A stretch of DNA of 16,630 nucleotides. Origin: DATCDR01 sp036510575. GTDB taxonomy: Bacteria > Actinomycetota > Acidimicrobiia > Acidimicrobiales > Bog-793. Under the pieces are notes generated by a model. That model saw only the letters and a list, made by a program, of their open reading frames with translations, did not search any database and was not told the DNA's origin. Location: positions 1 through 16,630 of the forward strand of contig DATCDR010000194.1 in NCBI GenBank assembly GCA_036510575.1, written 5' to 3'. Of this stretch, positions 7,193 through 14,960 are shown piece by piece. Position numbers and translations under genes: made by a program. The first letter of the stretch is position 1. Each line of letters opens with the position of its first letter.

Positions 7193-7801
7193 ATGGAGTT
7201 CGAGGACGTGGTTCGAAAGCGCCGAATGACCCGGCAATTTTCTACCGATCCGATTCCCGGCGCGCTCATCGACGAGGTGCTCCGGACCGGGACCCGGGCG
7301 CCGTCGGCTGGCTTTACGCAGGGCATCGACCTCGTGGTGTTGACAAGCGAAGAGGCTCGGTCCCGCTTCTGGCAGGTGGCATCGGATGAGTCCTGGCGCG
7401 AGCGACACGAGAGCGCCGCCGGGCTGGTCGGCGCGCCGGCGATCGTGGTTCCGGTAGCGGACTCCCTCGCGTACGCCGATCGCTACCGCGACGCCGACAA
7501 GGCCACCTCCCTCCTTTTCTCACGCGACGTGGCCTCCTGGCCCGTGCCGTACTGGCTCGTCGATGCCGCGTACGCCTCGATGCTGATTCTGCTCGCCGCC
7601 ACGGCGAAAGGCCTCGGGGCGCTGTTCTTCCAGCTGCACGCAGCTGAGTCGACGGTCTGTCACGCTCTCGGCATTCCAGGAGAGCGGCGCCTGATCGGCG
7701 CGATCGCCCTCGGGTACCCGATCAGCGACGAGCCGCCGGGATCGCCCTCACGCCGCGCCAGACGACCGTTCGCCGACGTCGTACACCGCGAGGGCTGGTA
7801 G
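7193..7801 (+). CDS. Nitroreductase-family FMN protein
   Basis: This 202-residue protein belongs to the nitroreductase fold, whose members bind FMN and reduce nitro groups, quinones, flavins or iodotyrosine-like substrates with NAD(P)H. The N-terminal RKRRMTRQFSTDPIP and RTGTRAPSAGFTQG blocks are the FMN-phosphate contacts of the family. KGLGALFFQL and the terminal IGAIALGYP ... RARRPFADVVH match the second flavin-binding half. The ATG at 7193 is chosen because the family begins just before the RKRR block; an in-frame ATG at 7109 would add 28 residues lying in the promoter region. The S9 peptidase gene begins 4 bp after its stop, so the two form an operon. The substrate is unknown. Confidence 0.85.
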   Translation: MEFEDVVRKRRMTRQFSTDPIPGALIDEVLRTGTRAPSAGFTQGIDLVVLTSEEARSRFWQVASDESWRERHESAAGLVGAPAIVVPVADSLAYADRYRDADKATSLLFSRDVASWPVPYWLVDAAYASMLILLAATAKGLGALFFQLHAAESTVCHALGIPGERRLIGAIALGYPISDEPPGSPSRRARRPFADVVHREGW

Positions 7802-7805
7802 CGCC

Positions 7806-9752
7806 GTGGCGAGTATTGCCCCCTACGGTTCGTGGCTTTCGGCGATCACGCCGGCGGCGCTCAACAGCGACACAGTCGGGCTCTCCGCCCCGTCGCTCGA
7901 CGGGGAGTCCATCTACTGGCTCGAGCTACGCCCGCGCGACGGCGCCCGGCAGGTGGTCGTCGAACGGCGCGCGGATGGCTCCATACGTGACCGATTCGAA
8001 GCGCCGTTCTCCGCTCGGTCCAAGGTGCACGAGTACGGCGGAGCCGGCTATCTCGTTCACGACGGAATCTGCTGGTTCACCAACGCCGACGACCAACGTG
8101 TCTACCGAGTCGCTGGCGAGGAATCGCCACGGCCGATCACGCCGGCGCCAGCCACGCCCGCCACCGTGAGGTTCGCGGACTTCGCTCTCGCCACCGACAA
8201 GCGGGCCCTCTACGCGATTCGAGAATCGCACGGCAAAGACGGCGTCGTGAACGAGATCGTCGTTCTCGACGCCGAAAACGAGCGCGAACCCGTCGTCGTG
8301 GCCGCGGGTCACGACTTCTACGCTGCACCCAGATGCTCCCCTGATGGGAGCCGCCTCGCCTTCGTCGCCTGGGATCTCCCCGACATGCAGTGGGACCAGA
8401 GTTGCTGCTACGTGGCAACAATCGAGTCCGGCCACGGGCTCGGCGAACCAACCCGCGTCGCCGGCGGCGACGGCATATCGGTGTCGCAGCCTCGCTTCGG
8501 TGCCGACAGCACGCTGTACTACCTCGCCGACCAGAGCGGCTACTGGCTCCCCTACGACGAGCGCGGCGCATGCCTTGGACCAGACGGCGCCGACTTCTCG
8601 CGCCCGGACTGGGTGCTCGGACAAGCGACGTACGCGACGACGCCGACAGGTGCGCTTTTCGCGATCCGATTCGAGCCGGGAGGCCAGCGGCTCGGCCGCC
8701 TCGAAGACCGGAAGTTCACGCCCCTCGACATCGGCTACCTCGTCTACGGCGACATCGCCGCCGACCGCGATCGGATCGTGGTACTCGGGGCCTCTGACAT
8801 CACGCCGATGGAGGTTGCGGTGATCGACCTGGCCTCAGGCGCCGTCGAGACGCTGCGCGCGAGCCGGACGGCGATCTCTGGAGTCACGATCTCGCGGGCG
8901 ATCCCGATCTCTTTCGAGGGCGGTGACGGCCGCGAGTCGCACGCCTTCTTCTACCCGCCGAGCAACGACGACTTCGAAGCACCTGAAGGGACGCTTGCGC
9001 CGCTCATCGTCTTGAGCCACGGCGGGCCCACCTCGGCGGCGGTGGCCGTCTACGACGTCGGCAAGCAGTTCTTCACGTCGCGAGGCTTCGGCGTGGTTGA
9101 CGTCAACTACGGCGGAAGCAGCGGCTACGGACGCGCCTATCGAAACCGGCTGTGGGACCAGTGGGGCCTCCTCGACGTCTCCGACTGCGTCGCCGCCGCG
9201 CGTCACCTTGTGGCAGAAGGATTGGCCGATCCGATGCGACTCGTCATCAGAGGCGGGAGCGCAGGCGGTTACACCACCCTCGCGGCACTCGCCACTACCG
9301 ACGTCTTTGCGGCGGGGAGTTCGCACTACGGCGTCTCTGACCTAGCTGGGCTTGCAGCCGATACCCACAAGTTCGAGTCCCGCTACCTCGATCGACTGAT
9401 CGGTGCGTGGCCGGAGGCAGCTGCGGTCTATGCAGCTCGATCGCCGCTTGTGCACGCGGACCAGATCCGGTGTCCGGTGATCTTCTTCCAGGGTCTCGAC
9501 GATGCCATCGTGCCCCCGAGCCAGGCCGAGCAGATGGTTGCAGCGCTCTCGGAGCAAGGGGTGCCGGTCGCCTATCTCGCCTTCGAGGGCGAGTCCCACG
9601 GATTTCGTCGCGCCGAGACGATCGAGGCCGTCGCCGGCGCGGAGCTGGCCTTTCTCGGTGCGGTTCTCGGCTTCAGCGCCGACGGCGCCACCGAGCTCGC
9701 GATCGAGCACGCCGATCGCCTCCCCGACGCCGAGCAGGCAAAATCAGTTTGA
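7806..9752 (+). CDS. S9-family (prolyl oligopeptidase-like) serine peptidase
   Basis: The product is a 648-residue peptidase of the S9C type (acylaminoacyl-peptidase/dipeptidyl-peptidase-like), with an N-terminal beta-propeller and a C-terminal alpha/beta-hydrolase. The propeller part includes KVHEYGGAGYLVHDG and the blade motif SPDGSRLAFVAWD. The hydrolase part has LIVLSHGGP, VVDVNYGGSSGYGR and the nucleophile elbow GGSAGG with Ser485. The triad is completed by Asp566 in DDAIVPP and His598 in GESHGFR. All three catalytic residues are present and the length is normal. No signal peptide is seen, so it should act in the cytoplasm on short peptides. The GTG start lies 4 bp after the nitroreductase stop. 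Confidence 0.92.
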   Translation: MASIAPYGSWLSAITPAALNSDTVGLSAPSLDGESIYWLELRPRDGARQVVVERRADGSIRDRFEAPFSARSKVHEYGGAGYLVHDGICWFTNADDQRVYRVAGEESPRPITPAPATPATVRFADFALATDKRALYAIRESHGKDGVVNEIVVLDAENEREPVVVAAGHDFYAAPRCSPDGSRLAFVAWDLPDMQWDQSCCYVATIESGHGLGEPTRVAGGDGISVSQPRFGADSTLYYLADQSGYWLPYDERGACLGPDGADFSRPDWVLGQATYATTPTGALFAIRFEPGGQRLGRLEDRKFTPLDIGYLVYGDIAADRDRIVVLGASDITPMEVAVIDLASGAVETLRASRTAISGVTISRAIPISFEGGDGRESHAFFYPPSNDDFEAPEGTLAPLIVLSHGGPTSAAVAVYDVGKQFFTSRGFGVVDVNYGGSSGYGRAYRNRLWDQWGLLDVSDCVAAARHLVAEGLADPMRLVIRGGSAGGYTTLAALATTDVFAAGSSHYGVSDLAGLAADTHKFESRYLDRLIGAWPEAAAVYAARSPLVHADQIRCPVIFFQGLDDAIVPPSQAEQMVAALSEQGVPVAYLAFEGESHGFRRAETIEAVAGAELAFLGAVLGFSADGATELAIEHADRLPDAEQAKSV

Positions 9753-9795
9753 CCACCTCTTTGGACCGGCCTTCGCGGGCGACCAAATAGACTGC

Positions 9796-9807
9796 ATTGG
9801 ATCCAAA
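9796..9807. promoter_or_regulatory. VanR-like operator upstream of an oxygenase reductase gene
   Basis: ATTGGATCCAAA differs at only the last base from ATTGGATCCAAT, the operator of the vanillate repressor VanR (GntR family) of Caulobacter crescentus; the inner TTGGATCCAA is a perfect 10-bp palindrome. It lies 33 bp before the ATG of a VanB-type reductase gene, the enzyme class VanR controls in vanillate degraders. No GntR gene is in the window. The sequence match is seen directly; the regulator is inferred. Confidence 0.5.
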
Positions 9808-9840
9808 TCGTGTGATGAATCAAGGAGCGATCAGGCAGCT

Positions 9841-10842
9841 ATGGCGTTGATGCAGTCGGAAGTGAGCGACGCCGACGTCGAGGAGGCTCCCTACGAGCTG
9901 CGGGTGCACCAGGTCACGTGGGAGGCAGAGGGGATCGTTTCGCTCCGCCTCGTCCACCCCGACCGGAAGGAGCTTCCACTCTGGGAGGCAGGCGCACACA
10001 TCGACCTGCTCCTTCCCTCCGGCCTAGTGCGTCAGTACTCCCTCTCGGGCGACGTTGACGACCGCTTCTCGTACCGGGTGAGCGTGCTAAACGAGCCGAA
10101 CTCACGTGGCGGATCGAGAGAGATCCACGAGCGAACACTTGTTGGTTCCTTGATCACTGTGCGGGGACCCCGCAATCACTTCTCACTCTCCAACGAGGGT
10201 CAGTTCGTGTTCATCGCAGGCGGCATCGGCATAACGCCGATGCTGCCGATGATCTCTGAGGTAGAGCGCCGAGGCGTGCCGTGGAAGCTCATCTACGGCG
10301 GCCGGAGTCGAAAGACCATGGCCTTTTTAGACGAGCTAAGCGCCCATACGAGCGGCGTCGTCGAGCTCGTACCCGAAGAGGAGCTCGGCTACCCGGACCT
10401 CGATTCGATCCTCCATGCGGTCGGCCCGGACACCGCGGTGTTCACCTGTGGACCTCCAGGAATGCTCGCTGCGGTCGAGGAGCGATGCGCGCGCTACCTT
10501 CCCCCACACGTGCTGCACCTCGAGCGCTTTACCGCGCCCGAGGGCGCAGTCTCGCCGGAGCTGACCGGAGACGACGATGTCTTCGAGGTGGAACTCGCCC
10601 GCAAGGGCGTGACGATCACCGTCCCACCGGACAAGACGTTGCTACGCGCGATCCGAGACGTGATCCCCTCGATGCTCTACTCCTGTGAGGAGGGCTACTG
10701 CGGCACCTGCGAGGTGAAGGTGCTCGAAGGCGTCCCCGATCACCGCGACACGATCCTCTCCGACGACGAGCGCGAGTCGAACAAGACCATCATGGTCTGC
10801 GTGTCACGATCGAAGTCCCCGAAGCTCGTTCTCGACCTGTAA
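9841..10842 (+). CDS. FMN/[2Fe-2S] oxidoreductase of the phthalate dioxygenase reductase (VanB) family
   Basis: This 333-residue electron-transfer protein would take electrons from NAD(P)H through FMN to a plant-type [2Fe-2S] cluster and on to a Rieske oxygenase, as VanB does for vanillate O-demethylase. Domains in order are an FMN barrel with RQYSLSGD (64-71), an NAD domain with GGIGITPM (127-134) and CGPPGM (203-208), and a C-terminal ferredoxin domain with Cys282, Cys287, Cys290 and Cys320 in the spacing CX4CX2CX29C. All cluster ligands are present. The oxygenase partner is not adjacent; the downstream gene is a transporter. The start at 9841 has AAGGAG 13 nt upstream, which is long; no other start lies between. 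A VanR-like operator precedes it. Confidence 0.88.
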   Translation: MALMQSEVSDADVEEAPYELRVHQVTWEAEGIVSLRLVHPDRKELPLWEAGAHIDLLLPSGLVRQYSLSGDVDDRFSYRVSVLNEPNSRGGSREIHERTLVGSLITVRGPRNHFSLSNEGQFVFIAGGIGITPMLPMISEVERRGVPWKLIYGGRSRKTMAFLDELSAHTSGVVELVPEEELGYPDLDSILHAVGPDTAVFTCGPPGMLAAVEERCARYLPPHVLHLERFTAPEGAVSPELTGDDDVFEVELARKGVTITVPPDKTLLRAIRDVIPSMLYSCEEGYCGTCEVKVLEGVPDHRDTILSDDERESNKTIMVCVSRSKSPKLVLDL

Positions 10843-10946
10843 GAGCTGTCGTCGGCCCGTCTGTTCCAAGGCTCGATCCGTACCGCGGAGGTCGGTAGCG
10901 TGGGTCGCTGATCGGCGAGGGGTCGCCGTCGAGTGAGGGAGGGACC

Positions 10947-12230
10947 ATCTCGAGCCCGCCCGAGGAAACAAACGCGCTAGGCCCCGATGGACGCGAGGCG
11001 CGTGTCGGAGCCCTCGGCATCGTCAACTACCGCCGATTCTTCGTCGGGCAGACGCTCTCGAACGTCGGCACGTGGTTTCAGATACTGGCCCAGGCGCTGC
11101 TGGTCTTAAAGCTGACGGGGAGAGCCAGTGCCCTCGGAGAGGCCACTGCGATCCAGGCGGCACCATTTCTTCTGCTCGGCCCGTTCATCGGCCCAGTCGT
11201 CGACCGGATCAATCTTCGACGGGTCATGATCGCGATCGCAGTCGCTGCGGGCATTGAAGCATCCGCGCTGGCAACTCTTACGAGGACCCACCACGTGACG
11301 ATCTGGTGGATCTTCGGTCTCTCGTTCGTCCTTGGCTGTATCAACATGTTCAACCAGCCGGCCCTCCAGGCTTTTTTGCCCGAACTCGTACCGAGGGCGG
11401 CAATCCCGAGCGCGGTCAGCTTGAACGGCGTGCAGACGGCCGCCGGCCGTCTCGCTGGCCCGGCTCTCGCTGCACTGCTCTACGCCTGGAAGGGCCCGGC
11501 TACCTGTTTCGCCGTCAACGCACTGTCGTACGTGATCGTCGTGGTCGCGATGCTCTCGCTCCGACGAGGTGAGCTCCACCCGACGATCGCAAGAGCGCGG
11601 ACGAAAGGAGCACTAAAGGACAGCTTCAGGTACGCGTGGCGCTCGCCCGTGCATCGAGGTCAGCTCATCGCGAACGCGTTCGTCGGCATGTTCGCGTGGA
11701 ACTTCGGCATCTTCTTCGCCTCGTTCACACAACTCGTCTTGCACTCGGGGACGTTGTCGCTCGGCCTGGCCGAGTCCATCAACGCGACCACTGCGGTTAT
11801 CGGCGGCGTCATTCTTTCGCGTCATCTCACCGCGCCGACGAGACGCACCTACGTCGGCGGCTGCGTCGCGCTTGGGACCGCGCTCGGGCTGACCTCGCTC
11901 GCTCCGAACCTCGTCACCTTCTACATCTGCATGGTGCTGTTTGGATCGACCACGGTCTGTTACACGGCGATCAACTTGTCGCTCTTGCAGCGCGTGACGC
12001 CGCGGGAGCGAATCGGGAGCGTGATGACCCTCTCGACCTACGGGACGATGGGCACGACGCCGGTCGGCGCGCTGATCGTCGGCTGGCTGACAACGATCGG
12101 CACCGCCCGCGCAGCGATCGCGGCGGGCTCCGCGTCGCTGCTCATCTCTGCCCTGGTACTCACGATCTCGGCTCGGCGCCAAGGGCGGCCGCTCGCCTCG
12201 TTCACCTCGCCGCCACTCGATGCGGCGTAG
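10947..12230 (+). CDS. MFS transporter (MFS_3/enterobactin exporter-like) without a standard start codon
   Basis: The product is an integral-membrane drug or metabolite exporter of the major facilitator superfamily, about 427 residues from this start. The homologous N-terminus is clear: LGIVNYRRFFVGQTLSNVGTW leads into the first helix, and GPFIGPVVDRINLRRV (from residue 78) is the loop 2-3 motif with D-R-x-x-x-R-R. Hydrophobic helices continue to the end; the later LLQRVTPRERIGSVM loop is typical of the family. The frame is open from a TAG at 10896, but the first ATG, GTG or TTG in it is the ATG at 11226, which would delete two helices. The best candidate is ATC at 10947, behind a purine-rich GAGGGAGGG; CTG at 10908 is another. 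A sequencing error or frameshift is possible. Substrate unknown. Confidence 0.72.
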   Translation: MSSPPEETNALGPDGREARVGALGIVNYRRFFVGQTLSNVGTWFQILAQALLVLKLTGRASALGEATAIQAAPFLLLGPFIGPVVDRINLRRVMIAIAVAAGIEASALATLTRTHHVTIWWIFGLSFVLGCINMFNQPALQAFLPELVPRAAIPSAVSLNGVQTAAGRLAGPALAALLYAWKGPATCFAVNALSYVIVVVAMLSLRRGELHPTIARARTKGALKDSFRYAWRSPVHRGQLIANAFVGMFAWNFGIFFASFTQLVLHSGTLSLGLAESINATTAVIGGVILSRHLTAPTRRTYVGGCVALGTALGLTSLAPNLVTFYICMVLFGSTTVCYTAINLSLLQRVTPRERIGSVMTLSTYGTMGTTPVGALIVGWLTTIGTARAAIAAGSASLLISALVLTISARRQGRPLASFTSPPLDAA

Positions 12231-12245
12231 GGCCAGCGGCGCTGC

Positions 12246-12692
12246 TTAGCCTCGCCGGGTGGCGACGAATACCGGGATCAGCCGATCGGTCTTCTCCTGG
12301 TACTCGGCGTACGGGGGATACGCCTTGACGGCGCGGTCCCACCACAGTTCGCGCTCCTCACCAGAGACCTCCCTGACGGCGAAGTCCGCCGGTTCAGGAC
12401 CGTCTTGGATCTGCACGGTCTCGGGATCGGCCAACAAGTTGTGGTACCAGACGGGATGCGTCGGCGCACCGCCTTTCGAGGCGACGAGCGCGTACTCACC
12501 GTTGTGCTCCACTCGCATGAGCGGGGTCTTTCGGACCTTGCCACTCTTGTTCCCGACGGTGGTGACGACCACGATCGACAACCCGGTATCGCGAAGCGTG
12601 TTCGCGTCACTCCCACCGGAACGCTCGTAGGCCTCAACCTGGTCGCGCACCCACTCGGACGGGCTTGGTTCGTAAGTTCCCTCAATTGGCAT
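12246..12692 (-). CDS. Deazaflavin (F420)-dependent nitroreductase-family oxidoreductase
   Basis: At 148 residues this is a full-length member of the split-barrel family that includes mycobacterial Ddn, whose characterised members use reduced coenzyme F420 to reduce quinones or nitro compounds. Hallmarks are TTVGNKSGKVRKTPLMRVEHNG (45-64), SKGGAPTHPVWYHNLLADP (72-90), and the C-terminal WWDRAVKAYPPYAEYQEKT-type helix. The GGAP-HP-WYHNL motif is the cofactor-binding loop. It converges with the MFS gene 15 bp away and has its own promoter. It implies that the host makes F420, a common actinobacterial trait. Substrate unknown. Confidence 0.9.
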   Translation of the reverse strand: MPIEGTYEPSPSEWVRDQVEAYERSGGSDANTLRDTGLSIVVVTTVGNKSGKVRKTPLMRVEHNGEYALVASKGGAPTHPVWYHNLLADPETVQIQDGPEPADFAVREVSGEERELWWDRAVKAYPPYAEYQEKTDRLIPVFVATRRG

Positions 12693-12700
12693 ACCGCGAT

Positions 12701-12730
12701 CCTATAAAGACCAGAAGCCGCATCTGTCGA
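12701..12730 (-). promoter_or_regulatory. Candidate leaderless promoter of the F420-type oxidoreductase
   Basis: On the minus strand a -35 TCGACA (12730-12725, 5 of 6 matches to TTGACA) and -10 TATAGG (12706-12701) are separated by 18 bp. Transcription would begin about 12694-12695, only two or three bases before the ATG at 12692. Leaderless mRNAs are common in actinobacteria. The AGGAT before the ATG then belongs to the promoter, not to a ribosome site. Confidence 0.45.
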
Positions 12731-12865
12731 AAACTTGGTGCCCTGAGCGACATACATCGCTCATTTGCCCACCACGTGAAGGTGCTCTGTGCCGCAATGA
12801 CGCCCACGCCTGGCATCAATACGATGTTCGCAGACGACGCACGCGGTTCGACCGAAAGGACGCAT

Positions 12866-13411
12866 GTGGCGAGAGCTTGGCTAATGGTTGTTGCCGTCGT
12901 GTCCTGCTCGATCCTCGGTGGCGGCATCGCAGGCGCGAGCCCGAGCGCGGTGGTTCGACTTGAAGCAAATGGGCTCGGCGTCGTCAGCTTCGGCGCGAGC
13001 ACGTCGTCGGCTACCAAGTCGATCACTGGTGTGCTCGGAGCGCCGACGGGAAATCCCTCCGCCGGATGTACCGGCGAGTACAGCCAGACCGCGTGGCATG
13101 ACCTGATCGCGCAGTTCAAGAACGGGAACTTCGCGGGCTACCGCTACCTCGCCGGCGGATCGAGCGGACTCAGCCCGACGACCACGTCGATCCGTGGCGC
13201 CAAAGTCCCAAGGCTCGCTACCACAACCGGCATCACGCTCGGGGACACTTTGGCCGAGGTGCGCCGCGCTTACCCAAGGCTCGACAAGAGTGGCTCCGAC
13301 ACATGGCGCACCTCGGGCGGGATCGTGTTCGCGTTCTTTGACGAAGGAGATGCGATCCCGACGTCACCGATCTATGAGATCAAGAATGACGTCTGTCCAG
13401 GTGCGCTGTAG
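12866..13411 (+). CDS. Small secreted protein of unknown function
   Basis: This 181-residue protein has a signal peptide: a short basic start (MARAW), a hydrophobic core LMVVAVVSCSILGGG and a probable cleavage site after GIAGA near residue 24. The mature part contains GLGVVSFGAS, a GNFAGYRYL block, and KVPRLATTTGITLGDTLAEVRRAYPRL, where ITLGDTL..VRRAYP resembles a repeat-like module I have seen in secreted actinobacterial proteins but cannot name. Cys68 and Cys177 could form a disulfide. VVSC at 11-14 also fits a lipobox, though the hydrophobic run continues past it. The GTG at 12866 is chosen because GAAAGGA lies 5 nt upstream and it yields a compact signal peptide; an ATG at 12797 would add 23 residues. 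Confidence 0.7.
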   Translation: MARAWLMVVAVVSCSILGGGIAGASPSAVVRLEANGLGVVSFGASTSSATKSITGVLGAPTGNPSAGCTGEYSQTAWHDLIAQFKNGNFAGYRYLAGGSSGLSPTTTSIRGAKVPRLATTTGITLGDTLAEVRRAYPRLDKSGSDTWRTSGGIVFAFFDEGDAIPTSPIYEIKNDVCPGAL

Positions 13412-13553
13412 TGGTCGCGCCGCGACGCTTCGGGGCGCGAGCCGAGCATGGAGGAGCGAGATGAAGCAGCGTGCCTGAGCTCGCGAGCACCCGGTTCGGG
13501 GTCGACCCGCAGTCGCCTCGAGATCGTTCTGGAGGCGGCTGGTCTTCGCACGC

Positions 13554-13814
13554 TTGAACTTCGTCGGAAACGTCGCCGCCGAGGCGGTCGCGTCCAGCGA
13601 GGGCACCCGTGCCCGTGCCGAGCTACCCGGAAGCCGCATCGTCATTCGAGAGCTGGCCTCCGGCAAGGAGGATTGGCAGATCGCCGCCGCTGATGTCACT
13701 GGTGGGACAAGCCCTGGCCAGCTCCTCGACGACATTCAACGCGACCTCGACGCGATGAGTAAAACACTTCGGCGCGAGATGGGGCATCACCATCTAGCTA
13801 GATCGGCTGCCTGA
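13554..13814 (+). CDS. Short hypothetical ORF, doubtful
   Basis: An 86-codon frame starts with TTG; it is open upstream to a TGA at 13476. The protein is hydrophilic and reads plausibly (RIVIRELASGKEDWQIAAADV, then a predicted helix GQLLDDIQRDLDAMSKTLRREMG), but I recognise no family. GGAGG lies at 13531-13535, too far from the TTG, and next to a CTG at 13539. Overlapping frames on both strands are also open here, so a chance ORF or the 3' remnant of a gene is possible. Confidence 0.35.
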   Translation: MNFVGNVAAEAVASSEGTRARAELPGSRIVIRELASGKEDWQIAAADVTGGTSPGQLLDDIQRDLDAMSKTLRREMGHHHLARSAA

Positions 13815-13825
13815 CAATACGGGCT

Positions 13826-13846
13826 CGGTCCTTCGCTGAAGCACCG
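13826..13846. terminator. Imperfect hairpin between convergent genes
   Basis: CGGT-c-CTTC pairs with GAAG-c-ACCG around GCT, an 8-bp stem with one C/C mismatch, in the 64-bp gap between the short ORF ending at 13814 and the CHAP gene ending at 13879. Its place between convergent ends suggests a bidirectional terminator, but there is no T tract on either side. Confidence 0.3.
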
Positions 13847-13878
13847 AAGCAAGCGTGGGCATCAACGGACGCGCCAGC

Positions 13879-14652
13879 TCAGCTCGGTGAGACGTATCCA
13901 GAAAGTGGCGCCCCTTTCGGGTTGGCATCGGCGTAGAACTCGTCGGCGCGCAGCTCGACGCGGCTATATGCGGTGAGGTCACCGTCGCCGTTGACGTCGA
14001 TCGGCCCCTTGTCGCCTTGTAGGTAACCGACGACGATCGCCACGTGCGCGGCGATCAGCTGCGGGATGTTCAAGCCGTAGACCGCGACGTCACCAGGTTG
14101 AGGAACGTAGCCAGAGCCGAGCGGGTGCCAGGTGCCGTGCGCGACACCCCACTCGTAAAAGCTCGCCGACGATGAGTTGAGGTCGCCGTTTATGTACTGG
14201 TACGTGACTTCCGCACCCGCCTTCTGCCAGGCCCAGGCGGCGAAGTCGGCACACCACTCCTCGGAGAGGTTGGAGTTGCCGCAGATCGAGCTGCCTGAGA
14301 CCCAGTACGCGCTGAATTTATTGCAGTAGCTGTTCGACGGATCAGTGGTATAGCCGATCTGTCCTTCTGCGAGCGCCACGATCCGGCGGCGAAGGGGCGA
14401 CAGCCCTTTGTCGGCCGGCACGAGAAGTGTGTGGCCGTCGCCGAGGCTGAGCAAGGTGCGGCTAGGCGAGTGGTGGACGGCCCGTTCGCCCTCGCCGACG
14501 GCGAGCACCACGACACCAACTCCGACGACGAGCAGCAGCAGGAGCGTTCGTCTCCGGCGGCGTCGAAGCGCACGTTCCCGGCGCGCCGCCTGCGGAGCCC
14601 TCGCTGCGCGTTGGCGCGCTGTGACGGACATCTCTTTGATCATTCCATCCAT
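13879..14652 (-). CDS. Membrane-anchored CHAP-domain peptidoglycan hydrolase
   Basis: This 257-residue protein has a basic N-terminus with an unusually dense arginine run (RRERALRRRRRR, 24-35), one transmembrane helix (about 36-53) and an extracytoplasmic CHAP amidase/endopeptidase domain (about 90-210). The catalytic pair is Cys134 in EEWCADFAAWAW and His203 in AAHVAIVVGY; PQPGDVAVYG is the usual strand before it. Cys110 and Cys124 may form a disulfide. DVNGDGDLTAYSRVEL (219-234) after the domain resembles a calcium-binding loop. Such enzymes cut peptidoglycan peptide bonds during growth or as lytic factors. The start is uncertain: ATGs at 14652, 14643 and 14631 are in frame and none has a clear ribosome site; all keep the helix. 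It stands alone, convergent with its neighbour. Confidence 0.85.
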   Translation of the reverse strand: MDGMIKEMSVTARQRAARAPQAARRERALRRRRRRTLLLLLVVGVGVVVLAVGEGERAVHHSPSRTLLSLGDGHTLLVPADKGLSPLRRRIVALAEGQIGYTTDPSNSYCNKFSAYWVSGSSICGNSNLSEEWCADFAAWAWQKAGAEVTYQYINGDLNSSSASFYEWGVAHGTWHPLGSGYVPQPGDVAVYGLNIPQLIAAHVAIVVGYLQGDKGPIDVNGDGDLTAYSRVELRADEFYADANPKGAPLSGYVSPS

Positions 14653-14822
14653 CGGGCCGGATCTGGGGCCGCGGCCGCAACTGGGCGACCGCGCAGTGGC
14701 TCGGATCCCGCTTACACACCCGGCTCGCCGACTGGATCACCAGCTCGCCGATTCCTAGGTGGAGCGGGCCTTATGCATGCGATCTTGCTACTTTTCCGAA
14801 CGGGGCGGGGGCGACACGACAG

Positions 14823-14960
14823 CAGGAGGAGCTACTCCAAAGCGTCCTCGTGATGCGCCACGGCAGCATCGTCGCTGAGCTCACGGGCGACCAGATGAAT
14901 CCCCAGGCGGTACTTGCCGCGGCGTTTTCCGAACAGGTTGCCAGCGGGGGAAGCACCTGA
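14823..14960 (+). pseudogene. C-terminal remnant of a sugar ABC transporter ATPase (RbsA-like)
   Basis: The frame ending in TGA at 14958-14960 reads EELLQSVLVMRHGSIVAELTG, then QAVLAAAFSEQV to the stop. This is the tail of RbsA/XylG-type ATPases, in which EELL is normally followed by a short spacer, then DRVLVM.(H/D)G and a terminal AVLAAAF helix. The first part is missing, and a few residues between EELLQ and VLVM appear deleted. No Walker motifs exist upstream. Its stop overlaps the start of the permease remnant (TGATG), preserving the original operon junction. Confidence 0.65.
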
